NCBI RefSeq assembly: GCF_036227205.1
Contig: NZ_CP109442.1
Location: 1,488,001 to 1,552,000 of the forward strand
DNA length: 64,000 nucleotides
Direction of reading: 5' to 3'
DNA from: Amycolatopsis sp. NBC_01480
GTDB taxonomy: Bacteria > Actinomycetota > Actinomycetes > Mycobacteriales > Pseudonocardiaceae
Positions within the stretch are counted from its first letter, which is position 1. Each line of letters begins with the position of its first letter. Under the pieces are notes generated by a model. That model did no database searches. It saw only the letters and a list, made by a program, of their open reading frames with translations, and was not told the origin of the DNA. Both the position numbers and the translations under genes were made by a program. Shown piece by piece: positions 1-7,658 of the stretch.

Positions 1-1
1 A

Positions 2-88
2 GCCGGGATTGGTGCAGGTGTGGCTGCACTCGGTACCGGCCTGGTGGCTATCAATGAGGCCAATAAAGAATTTAAATCGAAAGACTAA
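2..88 (+). CDS. C-terminal end of a small Gly-rich hydrophobic protein (partial)
   Basis: The frame is open from the left edge of the window to a TAA at 86-88. The 28 visible residues begin AGIGAGVAALGTG, a Gly/Ala-rich hydrophobic stretch with GxxxG-like spacing, and end in a charged tail (EFKSKD). This looks like the end of a small membrane peptide. The next small membrane gene starts 19 nt later with its own ribosome binding site, so the two are probably co-transcribed. Base composition is far less GC-rich than the rest of the window. No family is recognised and the N-terminus is outside the window. Confidence 0.45.
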   Translation, partial: AGIGAGVAALGTGLVAINEANKEFKSKD

Positions 89-107
89 ACTATCAGCAAG
101 GAGAATA

Positions 108-311
108 ATGGAGAAGAGTAGCATCGGTTTACTAGCAGGTATCATCGGTGCAATTCTGGCAATCCTCGCTGCCGCCTTCGTCTTCTTGCAGTATGATCCA
201 AAATTCGGCGAGACTCTAAATGTGATAGCAATCGCCATGATAATTGCTGGCGTTGTAATATTTTTAATCGCGTCAGCGATCCTGGCGAAGAAGAATAGAA
301 ATAGAAAATAG
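108..311 (+). CDS. small two-TM membrane protein
   Basis: A 67-residue protein beginning MEKSSIGLLAG. It has two hydrophobic segments, roughly residues 6-25 and 37-59, joined by a short polar loop (QYDPKFGET), and ends in a basic tail (KKNRNRK). That predicts a small integral membrane hairpin with a cytoplasmic C-terminus. I chose the ATG at 108 over an upstream ATG at 9 because AAGGAG lies at 99-104 and the upstream extension reads through the preceding gene. Local GC is clearly below the window average, suggesting acquired DNA. Size and topology resemble holins, toxin-like peptides or bacteriocin-associated proteins, but nothing in the sequence decides among these. Confidence 0.55.
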   Translation: MEKSSIGLLAGIIGAILAILAAAFVFLQYDPKFGETLNVIAIAMIIAGVVIFLIASAILAKKNRNRK

Positions 312-343
312 CATGAAATGGCGATAACCTGGCCAATCGGAGG

Positions 344-708
344 TTGGGTTGCATTATTATGGTGCAGGCCTCCCTGATTGGCATTTCACCAGCGGGGCTG
401 GTAGTGACCGTCGCCGGCGGATTGAGTCTCGGACAACGCGCTCGCAGGAACTCTCGTCGGCGGCGCCGTCGACCTCATCGTCAGCGCCGGCCCGCTGAGC
501 CCTCTGGGTTGCGCTGTCATCGGAGGCTTGCATCGGTGGGCTCGCCGCTGCAGCCCTTGACCATGTGAACTTGACAGCAGGATGCGGCATCGGAGCCACT
601 ACGGGCGTTGCGAGCAGAGGCTCGGAAGCCTGGGTAAGGCTGTGGGATCGCCCTTTAACAAATAGATTAGTTATGGCTCTTCAGCGGGCGTGCGAGAACG
701 CAATCTGA
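344..708 (+). pseudogene. possible decayed Gly-rich hydrophobic ORF
   Basis: No single frame is convincing here, but three successive frames each carry a hydrophobic Gly/Ala-rich block. From the ATG at 359 the first reads LVVTVAGGLSLG. From about 438 the next frame reads ALAGTLVGGAVDLIVSAG. From about 540 the third reads GLAAAALDHVNLTAG and runs to a stop at 706-708. Joined by two frameshifts they would form one Gly-rich membrane protein in the style of its neighbours. This is an inference from composition only; the stretch could also be plain noncoding DNA. Confidence 0.22.
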
Positions 709-753
709 CACGTCCGCCGCAGTTTTGGATCGACCATCAGGAGTAGTGATCGA

Positions 754-936
754 GTGGCAAGAGAAAAAAAGTTCACATGGTGGCCGGTCGCGTCCCTCGC
801 CATCTTGGCTGTCGCCTCCATATGCATACCGCTTACCGTGCCAGGGGCAGAATTTATGCAGTATGTTGCGATTGGATTATTTGTTGGAGCAGTTTCCGCG
901 TGGGCGGGATCCTTCTTCAACAGGGGTCGAACGTAA
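754..936 (+). CDS. small two-TM membrane protein
   Basis: A 60-residue protein with a GTG start. AGGAG at 739-743 lies 10 nt upstream and decides the start. It begins with a short basic segment (MAREKKF), followed by two hydrophobic stretches at about residues 9-28 and 35-53, and ends FFNRGRT. It has the same architecture as the small protein at 108-311 and lies in the same lower-GC island, so the two may belong to one acquired module. No recognised domain is visible and function is unknown. Confidence 0.5.
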   Translation: MAREKKFTWWPVASLAILAVASICIPLTVPGAEFMQYVAIGLFVGAVSAWAGSFFNRGRT

Positions 937-1005
937 ATCAAGAAATCGATCTTACAAGCAGACCTCGCGCCCGCAGCGGAGAACGCTCCGCAAACGGCGG
1001 AATGC

Positions 1006-1341
1006 CTACGCGGTCATTCTCCGGAAACGCACGCTGCGCAGCGTGCAGCACCGCCACCGGGCACTCGGCCGGTGACAACCCGTTCCGCTGCCGCGTGGGG
1101 GCAATCGGAGGCACCCTGGGCGGTGGTTGCGGGATCGCCGTCTTGCCGGCATCGGCCGCGACTTCAAGGCTGCGCACAATGCGCTTGCCCCAGACTTCGG
1201 CATCGGCGTCGGCGGGGTTCTCCGCGAACCACAGCAGTAATTCTCCCGCAGTAGCACCGACATCGCTGGGTTGCACAGAAGGCGCTGGAAGATCTCGTCG
1301 CGCCACTGCGTTCCACCCGCCCCGTGTCCAGAGCAGGTCAC
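1006..1341 (-). pseudogene. possible frameshifted gene remnant
   Basis: On the minus strand one frame gives a protein-like stretch (WRDEIFQRLLCNPAMSVLL). The adjacent frame then continues with GELLLWFAENPADADAEVWG and VRSLEVAADAGKTA, which looks like amphipathic helix. Further along both frames degenerate into Pro/Arg-rich text. This is what a short gene remnant with a frameshift looks like, but no family is recognised. The rest of 937-1340 holds no other gene I can support. Confidence 0.2.
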
Positions 1342-1937
1342 GCATTCCCGAACAGCCGGTCCAGATGCACGTCGATCGCGGCGAGTGCGGCCTGGGGCTT
1401 GATCACGTCGAGTTCGATCAGGGGGGTGAAGCCGGTGAAGGCGAGGAGCAGGTTGGTCTCGGTCGCCGGGTCGTGGGCGGAGTCGATGTGCCCGTCGGCG
1501 ATTGCCTGGCGGACCAACTGCTCGACGTGGGCCCGCCCTTGGACGAGGCCGCGGCGCGCCTGCTCGTGCACGGCCTCGTCGTGCAGCGCCTCCAGGACGT
1601 AGGCGGCGCTCATCCGGCTGGTCGCGCGGGCGTCGGCGTGCAGGGGGAGCATTTCCGCGAGCGTCAGTCGCAGTACGTCACGGGGGTGCGGACGGTCACC
1701 GAGCTTTTCGAGCCCCTCGAGTACGCGCACCGAGGTCTGCTCGGACGCGAAATCCATGGCGAAGGAGAGCATCGCGGTCCTGGAGGCGAAGTAGTGCTGC
1801 AGCTGCCCGAGTGACATGCCCGCTTCCTGCCCCACCACGCGCATCGTCAGCTGGGTGACGCCGCGCTGCTCCACCACCCGCCACAGTGCGCGGGCGATCG
1901 CTTCGCGGCGTCCGCGGTGATCCACCTGCTTCGGCAT
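1338..1937 (-). CDS. TetR family transcriptional regulator
   Basis: A 199-residue TetR-type repressor. Residues about 9-55 form the helix-turn-helix (RREAIARALWRVVEQRG, then MRVVGQEAGMSLGQLQHYF), and the rest is the all-helical ligand-binding and dimerisation domain. The start is MPKQVD at 1937 because a strong AGGAGG lies at 1945-1950; an upstream in-frame start at 1955 would put that site inside the gene. It diverges from the carboxylesterase at 2032 across 94 bp, the usual arrangement for a repressor of itself and the neighbouring enzyme. The ligand is unknown. Confidence 0.85.
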   Translation of the reverse strand: MPKQVDHRGRREAIARALWRVVEQRGVTQLTMRVVGQEAGMSLGQLQHYFASRTAMLSFAMDFASEQTSVRVLEGLEKLGDRPHPRDVLRLTLAEMLPLHADARATSRMSAAYVLEALHDEAVHEQARRGLVQGRAHVEQLVRQAIADGHIDSAHDPATETNLLLAFTGFTPLIELDVIKPQAALAAIDVHLDRLFGNA

Positions 1938-1969
1938 CGCCGGCCCTCCTCGCAACCCGGGATTGTTTC

Positions 1970-2002
1970 AATACAGTTGACATAATACACCTGACCCATA
2001 AT
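1970..2002. promoter_or_regulatory. divergent promoter/operator region for TetR and esterase
   Basis: Two direct copies of AATACA lie at 1970-1975 and 1984-1989, spaced 14 bp, around a TTGACA (1977-1982). A CATAAT is at 1997-2002. This AT-rich patch in an otherwise GC-rich region is the obvious place for the promoters and for repressor binding. No perfect dyad is visible, so the operator assignment is tentative. Confidence 0.3.
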
Positions 2003-2031
2003 CCTGGGCCCACTCGAGGGAGGGAGTCGTC

Positions 2032-3522
2032 ATGTCCGAACAGCCCAAGGTACGGACCACGGAAGGCGTGGTGCAGGGTCTCCGGCGGCAGGGGCACGCG
2101 GTGTTCCGCGGCATCCCCTACGCCCAGCCCCCGGTCGGAGCACTCCGCTTCGCCGCGCCCGCGCCGCCGCGCAGCTGGGAGGGGATAAGGCCGGCGGTCG
2201 AGTTCGGCTCCGTGGTGCCGCTGTCCCTGCCGATCGACGTGCCCCCGCGGGGCACCGACTGGCTGACGCTCAACGTCGGCACCCCGGACCCCGGCGCGGC
2301 GGGACTGCCGGTGCTGGTGTGGATTCCCGTGGGCGGCTACCTCTCGGCGGCGTCGAGCGACCCGATGTTCGACCCGGCCGCGCTGGCCGAGGCGGGACTC
2401 GTCGTGGTGACCATCAACTGCCGCGTGGGCGCGGAGGGGTTCGCATTCCTCGAGGACGTGCCGCCCAACCGCGGATTCCTCGACCAGATCGCGGCGCTGG
2501 AATGGGTGCAGCGCAACATCGCCGCCTTCGGAGGCGACCCCGGCCGGGTCACCGTGGGCGGGGTATCCGCCGGGGCGGGCTCGGTCGCCGCCCTGCTGAC
2601 GATGAAGCCGGCGCGCGGCCTGTTCCGGCGGGCCATCGCCCATTCGGTGCCGGGGCTGTACAGCACCCCCGCGCTGGCCCGGCAGGTCACCGCCGCGTTC
2701 GCGGACCGGCTCGGCGCGGCGGCCCCCACCGCCGAGGCCCTGCGCGACATCGACCCGTGGCACCTGGCCGCCGAGCTCACCTCCTTCAACGCCGGCCTCC
2801 ACGCGCACCGGGAGAGCTGGGGACGCCTCACGGCGGCCGGCACCGCGCTGTGCCCCGTCGTCGACGGCGAGGTCCTCCGGGAAACGCCTTGGCCCGCGCT
2901 GACCGGCACCCGCGCGAGCGGGACCGAACTGCTCGTCGGCCACACCCGGGACAAATTCCGGTACTTCAGCGTCATGAGCGGACGGCACGGCACCTTCACC
3001 GAGGCGGACGCCCACGAAGCCCTGGAACTGCTCGCCCCGCAGCCGGACGGCGCGCGGGCCTACCGTGCCGCGTTCCCGCAGGCAGGCCCGGAGGAGCTGG
3101 TGGAGACGGTGTACTCCGACGCCCTCTTCCGCATGCCGTCACAGAAGCTGGCCGAGGCGAACGCCGCAGCCGGCGGCACCTCGTACCTGTTCGAACTGCG
3201 CTGGGTCGCCCCGGCCCTCGGCGGCATCCTGGGCGCCTGCCACAGCCTCGACGTGCCCCTGGCGTTCGGCACGCTGGACAGCCCCGCCGGCACCCAGCTC
3301 ATCGGCGAGGAGCCCACGCCGGAGGCCGTCGCGCTCTCCCGCGAACTCCAGGAGGCCTGGGTCCATTTCGTCACCACCGGCAACGCGGGTTGGTCCGCCC
3401 ACCGGCCCGACCGGCACCTCACCCGCGTCCTGGACACCGAGTCGAAGACTCTGCCGTACCCCGAACAGGCATCCCGCCGGATCTGGGAAGGCCACTCCCC
3501 TGCCCCCTTCGATCTCTCGTAA
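2032..3522 (+). CDS. carboxylesterase, type B family
   Basis: A 496-residue alpha/beta-hydrolase of the carboxylesterase type B (COesterase) family. The N-terminus has the family hallmark FRGIPYAQPPVGALRF (residues about 25-40). The oxyanion region and the LEWVQRNIAAFGGDP motif precede the nucleophile elbow GGVSAGAGS, with the catalytic Ser near residue 179; the more usual GESAGA has a Glu where this has Val. The C-terminal half carries the expected HSLDVPLAFG His region. No signal peptide is visible, so it is probably cytoplasmic. A GGGAGGGAG purine tract lies just upstream of the ATG. Divergent from a TetR gene that likely controls it. The substrate is unknown. Confidence 0.88.
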   Translation: MSEQPKVRTTEGVVQGLRRQGHAVFRGIPYAQPPVGALRFAAPAPPRSWEGIRPAVEFGSVVPLSLPIDVPPRGTDWLTLNVGTPDPGAAGLPVLVWIPVGGYLSAASSDPMFDPAALAEAGLVVVTINCRVGAEGFAFLEDVPPNRGFLDQIAALEWVQRNIAAFGGDPGRVTVGGVSAGAGSVAALLTMKPARGLFRRAIAHSVPGLYSTPALARQVTAAFADRLGAAAPTAEALRDIDPWHLAAELTSFNAGLHAHRESWGRLTAAGTALCPVVDGEVLRETPWPALTGTRASGTELLVGHTRDKFRYFSVMSGRHGTFTEADAHEALELLAPQPDGARAYRAAFPQAGPEELVETVYSDALFRMPSQKLAEANAAAGGTSYLFELRWVAPALGGILGACHSLDVPLAFGTLDSPAGTQLIGEEPTPEAVALSRELQEAWVHFVTTGNAGWSAHRPDRHLTRVLDTESKTLPYPEQASRRIWEGHSPAPFDLS

Positions 3523-3963
3523 TCGTCCGGGCCGGCTCCTGCGCCTGCGACGCCGCCACTCGCCTGCCCCGTCGCACGCTCCGCGACCACCGTGGTCCGC
3601 GGCGCACCGGACCAGTTCAGCGACGCCTTCCAGACCCTGAACAACTGGATCACGCGTGCCCAGGCCACAGCGTTCGATCGCGAGGTCTACATCGACTGCG
3701 CCTCCACTGGGCTACTCGCGACTCTGCGGTTCATCCCAGTTGCAAGCCCAACACACGCTTCCGCAGCCGAACGTACGTGCAGGCGCCCGCTCCTTTAAAC
3801 CGCCTGGAGATGCTCGTCCACGCTCGGCTCGCCGTCGCCGGATCTGGTGCCGCACAAGGGGAATCGGCGGCCAGGCAGGATCGAGTTCACGGCTGCCGGA
3901 GGTCCGACGCCTGCTCATCAGGCTGGTTCTGCGGGTCGTCCCGGCCAGGTCTGGCCGCGGTCG
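3523..3963. other. no supportable gene
   Basis: Between the esterase and the DUF1206 gene. A 68-codon plus-strand ORF (from 3592) contains a plausible-looking stretch (DAFQTLNNWITRAQATAF), but it has no ribosome binding site and no recognised family. It may be a remnant of a lost gene. Confidence 0.3.
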
Positions 3964-4782
3964 TCAGCGCTTGTGCGCCCAGGCTGCGGCCAGGCAGTAG
4001 GCGCCGAACGCCGCGAGGCCGAACGCCACCACGGCCAGCAACACGGTGCCGAAGGGCTGCGCGGCGAGTGTCCTGAGGGCGGCGTCCAGCCCGCCGGCCT
4101 TGTTCGCGTCGGCGTTGAAGCCGGCGTAGCCCAGCAGGATCGCGATCACCGCGAAGACGACGCCCTTGGCCAGGTACCCGGTGGTGCCGAGCCAGCCGAC
4201 CCATCGCTTCGTCTTTCCGGGCAGCCCGGCGGGGTCGAGGTCTTCGAGGAAACTCTGCTTCACGCCCTTGACGCCGGCGGCGATGGCCACCCCGAGCACG
4301 GCGACCGCGGCGACCACCACCAGTGCCGGGCCGGCGGGCAGCCGGAGCAGCTTGGCGGTGAACTCCTGCTGGGTCTGGTCACTCGAGCCCCCGCTGCCGG
4401 TACCGGTGGCGATCCTGAAGGCACTGACGCCGAGCGCGATCACGACAACCCCGCGGGCGCCGGCGCCGAGCCGTTTGCGCGTCCGCTTCCCGCCGCTGGT
4501 CCAGGTGTAGCCGGTGGCGGCCATCAGGAACTGCCACAGCCCGAACGCGACCAGGCCGAGGGCGAGGACCCAGAGCATGACCTGCCCGAACGCCGTCGAG
4601 CCGACCTGCTCCAGTGCGCCCTTCTGGTCGGCCTGCTCCCCGCCCCCGCCGAAGGCGACCTGCAGGGCGAGATAGGCGAGGACGAGGTGCACGACGCCGT
4701 AGCAGGCCATCCCCGCCCTGCCGAGAAGCTGTGCGGTGTCGGTCTTCTCGCCTCGAGCGACCGTGCCCGTTATGCGGTTCAT
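3964..4782 (-). CDS. DUF1206 family membrane protein
   Basis: A 272-residue integral membrane protein of the DUF1206 type. Three diverged copies of a two-helix module are visible, each starting with a G-x-x-x-Y-x-x-x-H/x pattern: LLGRAGMACYGVVHLVLAY, then GARGVVVIALGVSAF, then LGTTGYLAKGVVFAVIAI, giving about six transmembrane helices. Such proteins are widespread in actinomycetes and have no established function. GAGGAGGT directly abuts the ATG, closer than normal, but no better in-frame start is present. Divergent from the small membrane gene at 4841. Confidence 0.82.
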   Translation of the reverse strand: MNRITGTVARGEKTDTAQLLGRAGMACYGVVHLVLAYLALQVAFGGGGEQADQKGALEQVGSTAFGQVMLWVLALGLVAFGLWQFLMAATGYTWTSGGKRTRKRLGAGARGVVVIALGVSAFRIATGTGSGGSSDQTQQEFTAKLLRLPAGPALVVVAAVAVLGVAIAAGVKGVKQSFLEDLDPAGLPGKTKRWVGWLGTTGYLAKGVVFAVIAILLGYAGFNADANKAGGLDAALRTLAAQPFGTVLLAVVAFGLAAFGAYCLAAAWAHKR

Positions 4783-4840
4783 ACCTCCTCAGGTACCCAC
4801 AACGGATCGCGCGCCGCTGGGCCGTGCGGCGTAATTCGCC

Positions 4841-5443
4841 GTGGCAGTGAGACGACCGCAGGCGCACCCGGGCTGGTTGCTCGACGAAACCGAACCCGGC
4901 ATCCCGGCCCGAGTCTCAGCACACGGCCCGCGCCACGAGCAACAGGTCGATCAGCTCGCGGACCGCATCGGCAGAGCAGCGCCGGCAGGCGTGGCGGCGG
5001 GCGCGCTGTTCGCGCTCGGGTGGTGCCTCACGTCGTGGATTGCGGTGGCGGGCCTGATCGTCGGCATCGTGGTGTACGCGGTGGCGCGGCTGCCGACATC
5101 CACGCTGCCTTTCCGGTGCGACAACGTGAGGTCGGCCAACCCCAACTACGCGAAGAACAGCGACTGCGTCTTCGATGGCGCAACCGGGTGGTTCACCATG
5201 AAGATTTCAAACCCGGGAATCACTGAATCGGCCCAGTTCATCTGGGATGCCCGGAACAACATCACCAGCATCTACCCGGGTATTCAAGGAAAGTACGTTC
5301 CCGGGCAGCAGGGCTACCGCCGAATCCGACGTCGTCGGGCTAGCCGCGAGCGACCTCGGCGGTGTGCGCCGGGAGGTAGCGCTCGCCCGTCACCTGGTCG
5401 CTCAGCGGGTCCAGCGCGGCCAGTGCCTCGGTGTCCAGGGTGA
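4841..5443 (+). CDS. hypothetical protein with one TM segment, anomalous C-terminus
   Basis: A 200-codon ORF. Residues about 1-48 are polar, 49-83 are hydrophobic with one or two membrane segments, then comes a soluble part with two Cys (FRCDNVRSANPNYAKNSDC). The last third (after GQQGYRRIRR) is Arg/Pro-rich and is simply the antisense of the aldo/keto reductase 3-prime end at 5340-5443. In the +1 frame a TAG occurs at about 5335, so the true protein probably ended near 5335 before a small indel. Starts at GTG 4841 or GTG 4847. A TAATTC box at 4832-4837 suggests a near-leaderless transcript. No family recognised. Confidence 0.42.
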   Translation: MAVRRPQAHPGWLLDETEPGIPARVSAHGPRHEQQVDQLADRIGRAAPAGVAAGALFALGWCLTSWIAVAGLIVGIVVYAVARLPTSTLPFRCDNVRSANPNYAKNSDCVFDGATGWFTMKISNPGITESAQFIWDARNNITSIYPGIQGKYVPGQQGYRRIRRRRASRERPRRCAPGGSARPSPGRSAGPARPVPRCPG

Positions 5444-6332
5444 GGTCCAGCGCGGCCGCGTTCTGCTCCAGCCGGGCCGGGCTGCGGGTGCCCGGAATGG
5501 TCGCCACGGCCACGTCGAGCCGCTCGGCCTGGGCGTGCACCCAGGCCAGCGCCACCTGGGCCGGGGTGGCACCCAGCCGATCGGCCACCTCGCGCACGGT
5601 CTGCGCGATCTTCTCGTTGGCCTCGCCCGCCTCGCCGGCGAAGCGGGGGTTGGTGCGCCGGAAATCCTTCTCGCCCAACGTGGAGCGGTCCAGGGTGCCG
5701 GTCAGGAACCCCCGTCCCAACGGCGAGTACGGCACCAGCCCGACCCCCAGCTCGGCCATCACCGGGGTCACCGCCTCGACGTCGCGGGTCCACAGCGAGT
5801 ACTCGCTCTGCACCGCGGTGATCGGGTGCACCGAGTGGGCCCGGCGCAGCAGCTCGCCGTCGACCTCGGACAGGCCCAGATGGCGGACCTTGCCCGCCTC
5901 GACCAGCTCGGCCATCGCCCCGACGGTCTCCTCGATCTCCACGTCCTGGGGCGGGCGGTGGGCGTAGTACAGGTCGATCACCTCGACCCCCAGCCGCAGC
6001 AGCGAGGCGTCGCAAGAGCGCAGGACGTAGTCCCGGGCACCGCGGATACGGCGGGCGCGGTCGCCGGCGCTGCGGTCGATGCCGAATTTGGTGGCCAGCT
6101 GCACCTGGTCCCGGCGCCCGTGGATGGCCCGGCCCACCAGCACCTCGTTGTGCCCGGCGCCGTAGGCGTCGGCGGTGTCCAGGAACGTGACGCCCAGCTC
6201 CAGGGCCCGGCCGATGGTGGCCAGGCCGCCGTCCCAGTCGGCGGCGCCGTAGCTCTCGCTCATCCCCATGCACCCCAGGCCCATCGCGCTGACGGTGAGA
6301 CCGGGCGAGCCGAGCGTGGTTCGGGTGATCAT
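5340..6332 (-). CDS. aldo/keto reductase
   Basis: A 330-residue NADPH-dependent aldo/keto reductase with the TIM-barrel fold (AKR11/13-like). The catalytic tetrad is visible: Asp and Tyr in FLDTADAYGAGHNE, Lys in LATKFGI, and His in DLYYAHRPP. The NADP-binding C-terminal loop is ATIPGTRSPARLEQN. The start is the ATG at 6332, preceded by CAGGAGGAG; longer upstream reading is not needed. It stands alone between a convergent hypothetical gene and arsM. It likely reduces aldehydes or ketones; the substrate is unknown. Confidence 0.9.
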   Translation of the reverse strand: MITRTTLGSPGLTVSAMGLGCMGMSESYGAADWDGGLATIGRALELGVTFLDTADAYGAGHNEVLVGRAIHGRRDQVQLATKFGIDRSAGDRARRIRGARDYVLRSCDASLLRLGVEVIDLYYAHRPPQDVEIEETVGAMAELVEAGKVRHLGLSEVDGELLRRAHSVHPITAVQSEYSLWTRDVEAVTPVMAELGVGLVPYSPLGRGFLTGTLDRSTLGEKDFRRTNPRFAGEAGEANEKIAQTVREVADRLGATPAQVALAWVHAQAERLDVAVATIPGTRSPARLEQNAAALDLTLDTEALAALDPLSDQVTGERYLPAHTAEVARG

Positions 6333-6451
6333 GTGCGGATACTCCTCCTGCCCGGCGGACCGGGCGGTACCTCGATGGCTGACGAACACCGCCGACGCTA
6401 GGAGCTGGAGCGCGCTCCAGGTCAAGTCGGACGACCAGGACGGGGCCAGCC

Positions 6452-7237
6452 CTATTCCCGCTCGTCTGCCCAGCCATCCGGATTCCCTTGCGGGACCGCG
6501 GGTTTGACGGCGCGGATGATCGCGGAGAGCAGCTGATCCCCGGCCGGATGAGTCGGACGGATCTCCACGCCGGCAAACCCGGCCGCGTCGAGCAGGGACC
6601 GGTACTCGACTTGGGTGAGGGCGCCGGCGAGGCATTCGACGTGCCCGGCGCGCCGGGCACGGTCGGCGTCGGTGAGGGTGTCGGCGGCGAGGATGTCGGT
6701 GATCCCGATCCGGCCGCCGGGTCGCAGGACGCGGGCGATCTCGGTGAACACCGCGGCCTTGTCGACGGACAGGGCGATGACGCAGTTGGAGATCACCACG
6801 TCCACCGAGTTGCCGGGCAGTGGAATGTCTTCGATCCGCCCGGCGAGGAACTCGACGTTGGTCGCGCCGGCTCGGGCGGCGTGGTCCTGGGCGAGGGTGA
6901 GCATCTCCTCGGTCATGTCCAATCCGATGGCCTTACCGGCCGGGCCGACCCGGCGCGCCGAGAGCAGAACATCGAGGCCGCCACCGGAGCCGAGGTCCAG
7001 CACAGTGTCACCGGGCCGCAGGTCGGCGACCTCGACGGGATTGCCGCAGCCCAAGCTCGCTGCCACGGCACCGTCGGGCACCTCAACGTCCGGCTCGTAG
7101 TGGGCGCCGCCGAATCGGTCACCGTCCTCGGGGCCGGCGGCGAGTCCGGCTTCCTGGCCGGCGGACAGACGTCGGGCGGCGGCGGCGTAACGCTGCCGCA
7201 CCTGCTCAACCTCATCGGCCGACTCACCCCCGGTCAC
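6452..7237 (-). CDS. arsM: arsenite S-adenosylmethionine methyltransferase
   Basis: A 261-residue class I SAM methyltransferase that methylates As(III). Motif I is LDLGSGGGLDVLLSARRVG. The three conserved arsenic-binding Cys of ArsM enzymes are all visible, in SLGCGNP, VISNCVIALS and HVECLAG; the fourth N-terminal Cys of some ArsM proteins is absent. The start is a GTG at 7237 whose GTGA overlaps the TGA of arsR (7234-7236), implying translational coupling. It acts in the cytoplasm with the neighbouring arsenite exporter and CadI/ArsI protein. Confidence 0.9.
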   Translation of the reverse strand: MTGGESADEVEQVRQRYAAAARRLSAGQEAGLAAGPEDGDRFGGAHYEPDVEVPDGAVAASLGCGNPVEVADLRPGDTVLDLGSGGGLDVLLSARRVGPAGKAIGLDMTEEMLTLAQDHAARAGATNVEFLAGRIEDIPLPGNSVDVVISNCVIALSVDKAAVFTEIARVLRPGGRIGITDILAADTLTDADRARRAGHVECLAGALTQVEYRSLLDAAGFAGVEIRPTHPAGDQLLSAIIRAVKPAVPQGNPDGWADERE

Positions 7238-7587
7238 GACGTCACCTCGTCCGCCGGGGCCGCGCAGCCGGCGGCGGCTGCGTCGAACGCGGTGACCGGG
7301 CGGCCCATGACGACGTCGGCGGCCGACGGGAAGCAGCTGACGCAGCGTTGGTTGACCTGGTAGAGCCGGGCGGTCCCGCGCGGCTCTACCAGCACGAAGC
7401 GGGCGTCGGTGAGGACCTTCAGATGCGCCGAAACGGTCGACTGCCCCACGGCGACCTGCTCGACGATCTGGCCGACGGTCATCGGTGCGCCGGGCGCGGC
7501 GAGCAGGTTCAGGATCTGGACCCTGGTCGGGTCGGCCAGCGCGCGGAACCATCCCGCGTAGGTCTCGGCGAGTTCACGATCAAGCAC
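7234..7587 (-). CDS. arsR: ArsR family transcriptional repressor
   Basis: A 117-residue winged-helix ArsR/SmtB repressor. It begins at GTG 7587, has the conserved WFRALADPTRVQILNLL helix and the recognition helix VGQSTVSAHLKVL, then the wing ending YQVNQRC. A C-terminal Cys pair (CVSC, about residue 83) is a candidate arsenite-sensing site; the alpha-3 CxC of classical ArsR is absent. Overlaps arsM by 4 nt. Its ribosome binding site (GGAAGGGG) lies in the arm of the inverted repeat at 7594-7632. Confidence 0.9.
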   Translation of the reverse strand: MLDRELAETYAGWFRALADPTRVQILNLLAAPGAPMTVGQIVEQVAVGQSTVSAHLKVLTDARFVLVEPRGTARLYQVNQRCVSCFPSAADVVMGRPVTAFDAAAAGCAAPADEVTS

Positions 7588-7593
7588 GAGAAT

Positions 7594-7632
7594 CCCCTTC
7601 CATCGTTCATCGACGATAAACGATGGAAGGGG
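7594..7632. promoter_or_regulatory. 14-bp perfect inverted repeat between acr3-arsC and arsR
   Basis: The arms CCCCTTCCATCGTT (7594-7607) and its exact complement (7619-7632) flank an 11-nt spacer that itself contains ATCGACGAT. It lies 27 nt after the acr3-arsC stop and 7 nt before the arsR GTG. On the minus-strand transcript the second arm includes the arsR ribosome binding site. It could be an ArsR operator (ATCGTT/AACGAT dyad), a terminator for the upstream gene, or an RNA hairpin that hides the arsR start from read-through transcripts. Confidence 0.6.
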
Positions 7633-7658
7633 TTCCGGGAAGGCGCCGGCGCTGCCCG

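Noticed and set aside
777..1814. 345-codon plus-strand ORF
   Set aside because: Arg/Gly-rich antisense of the TetR gene and flank, no ribosome binding site and no family.
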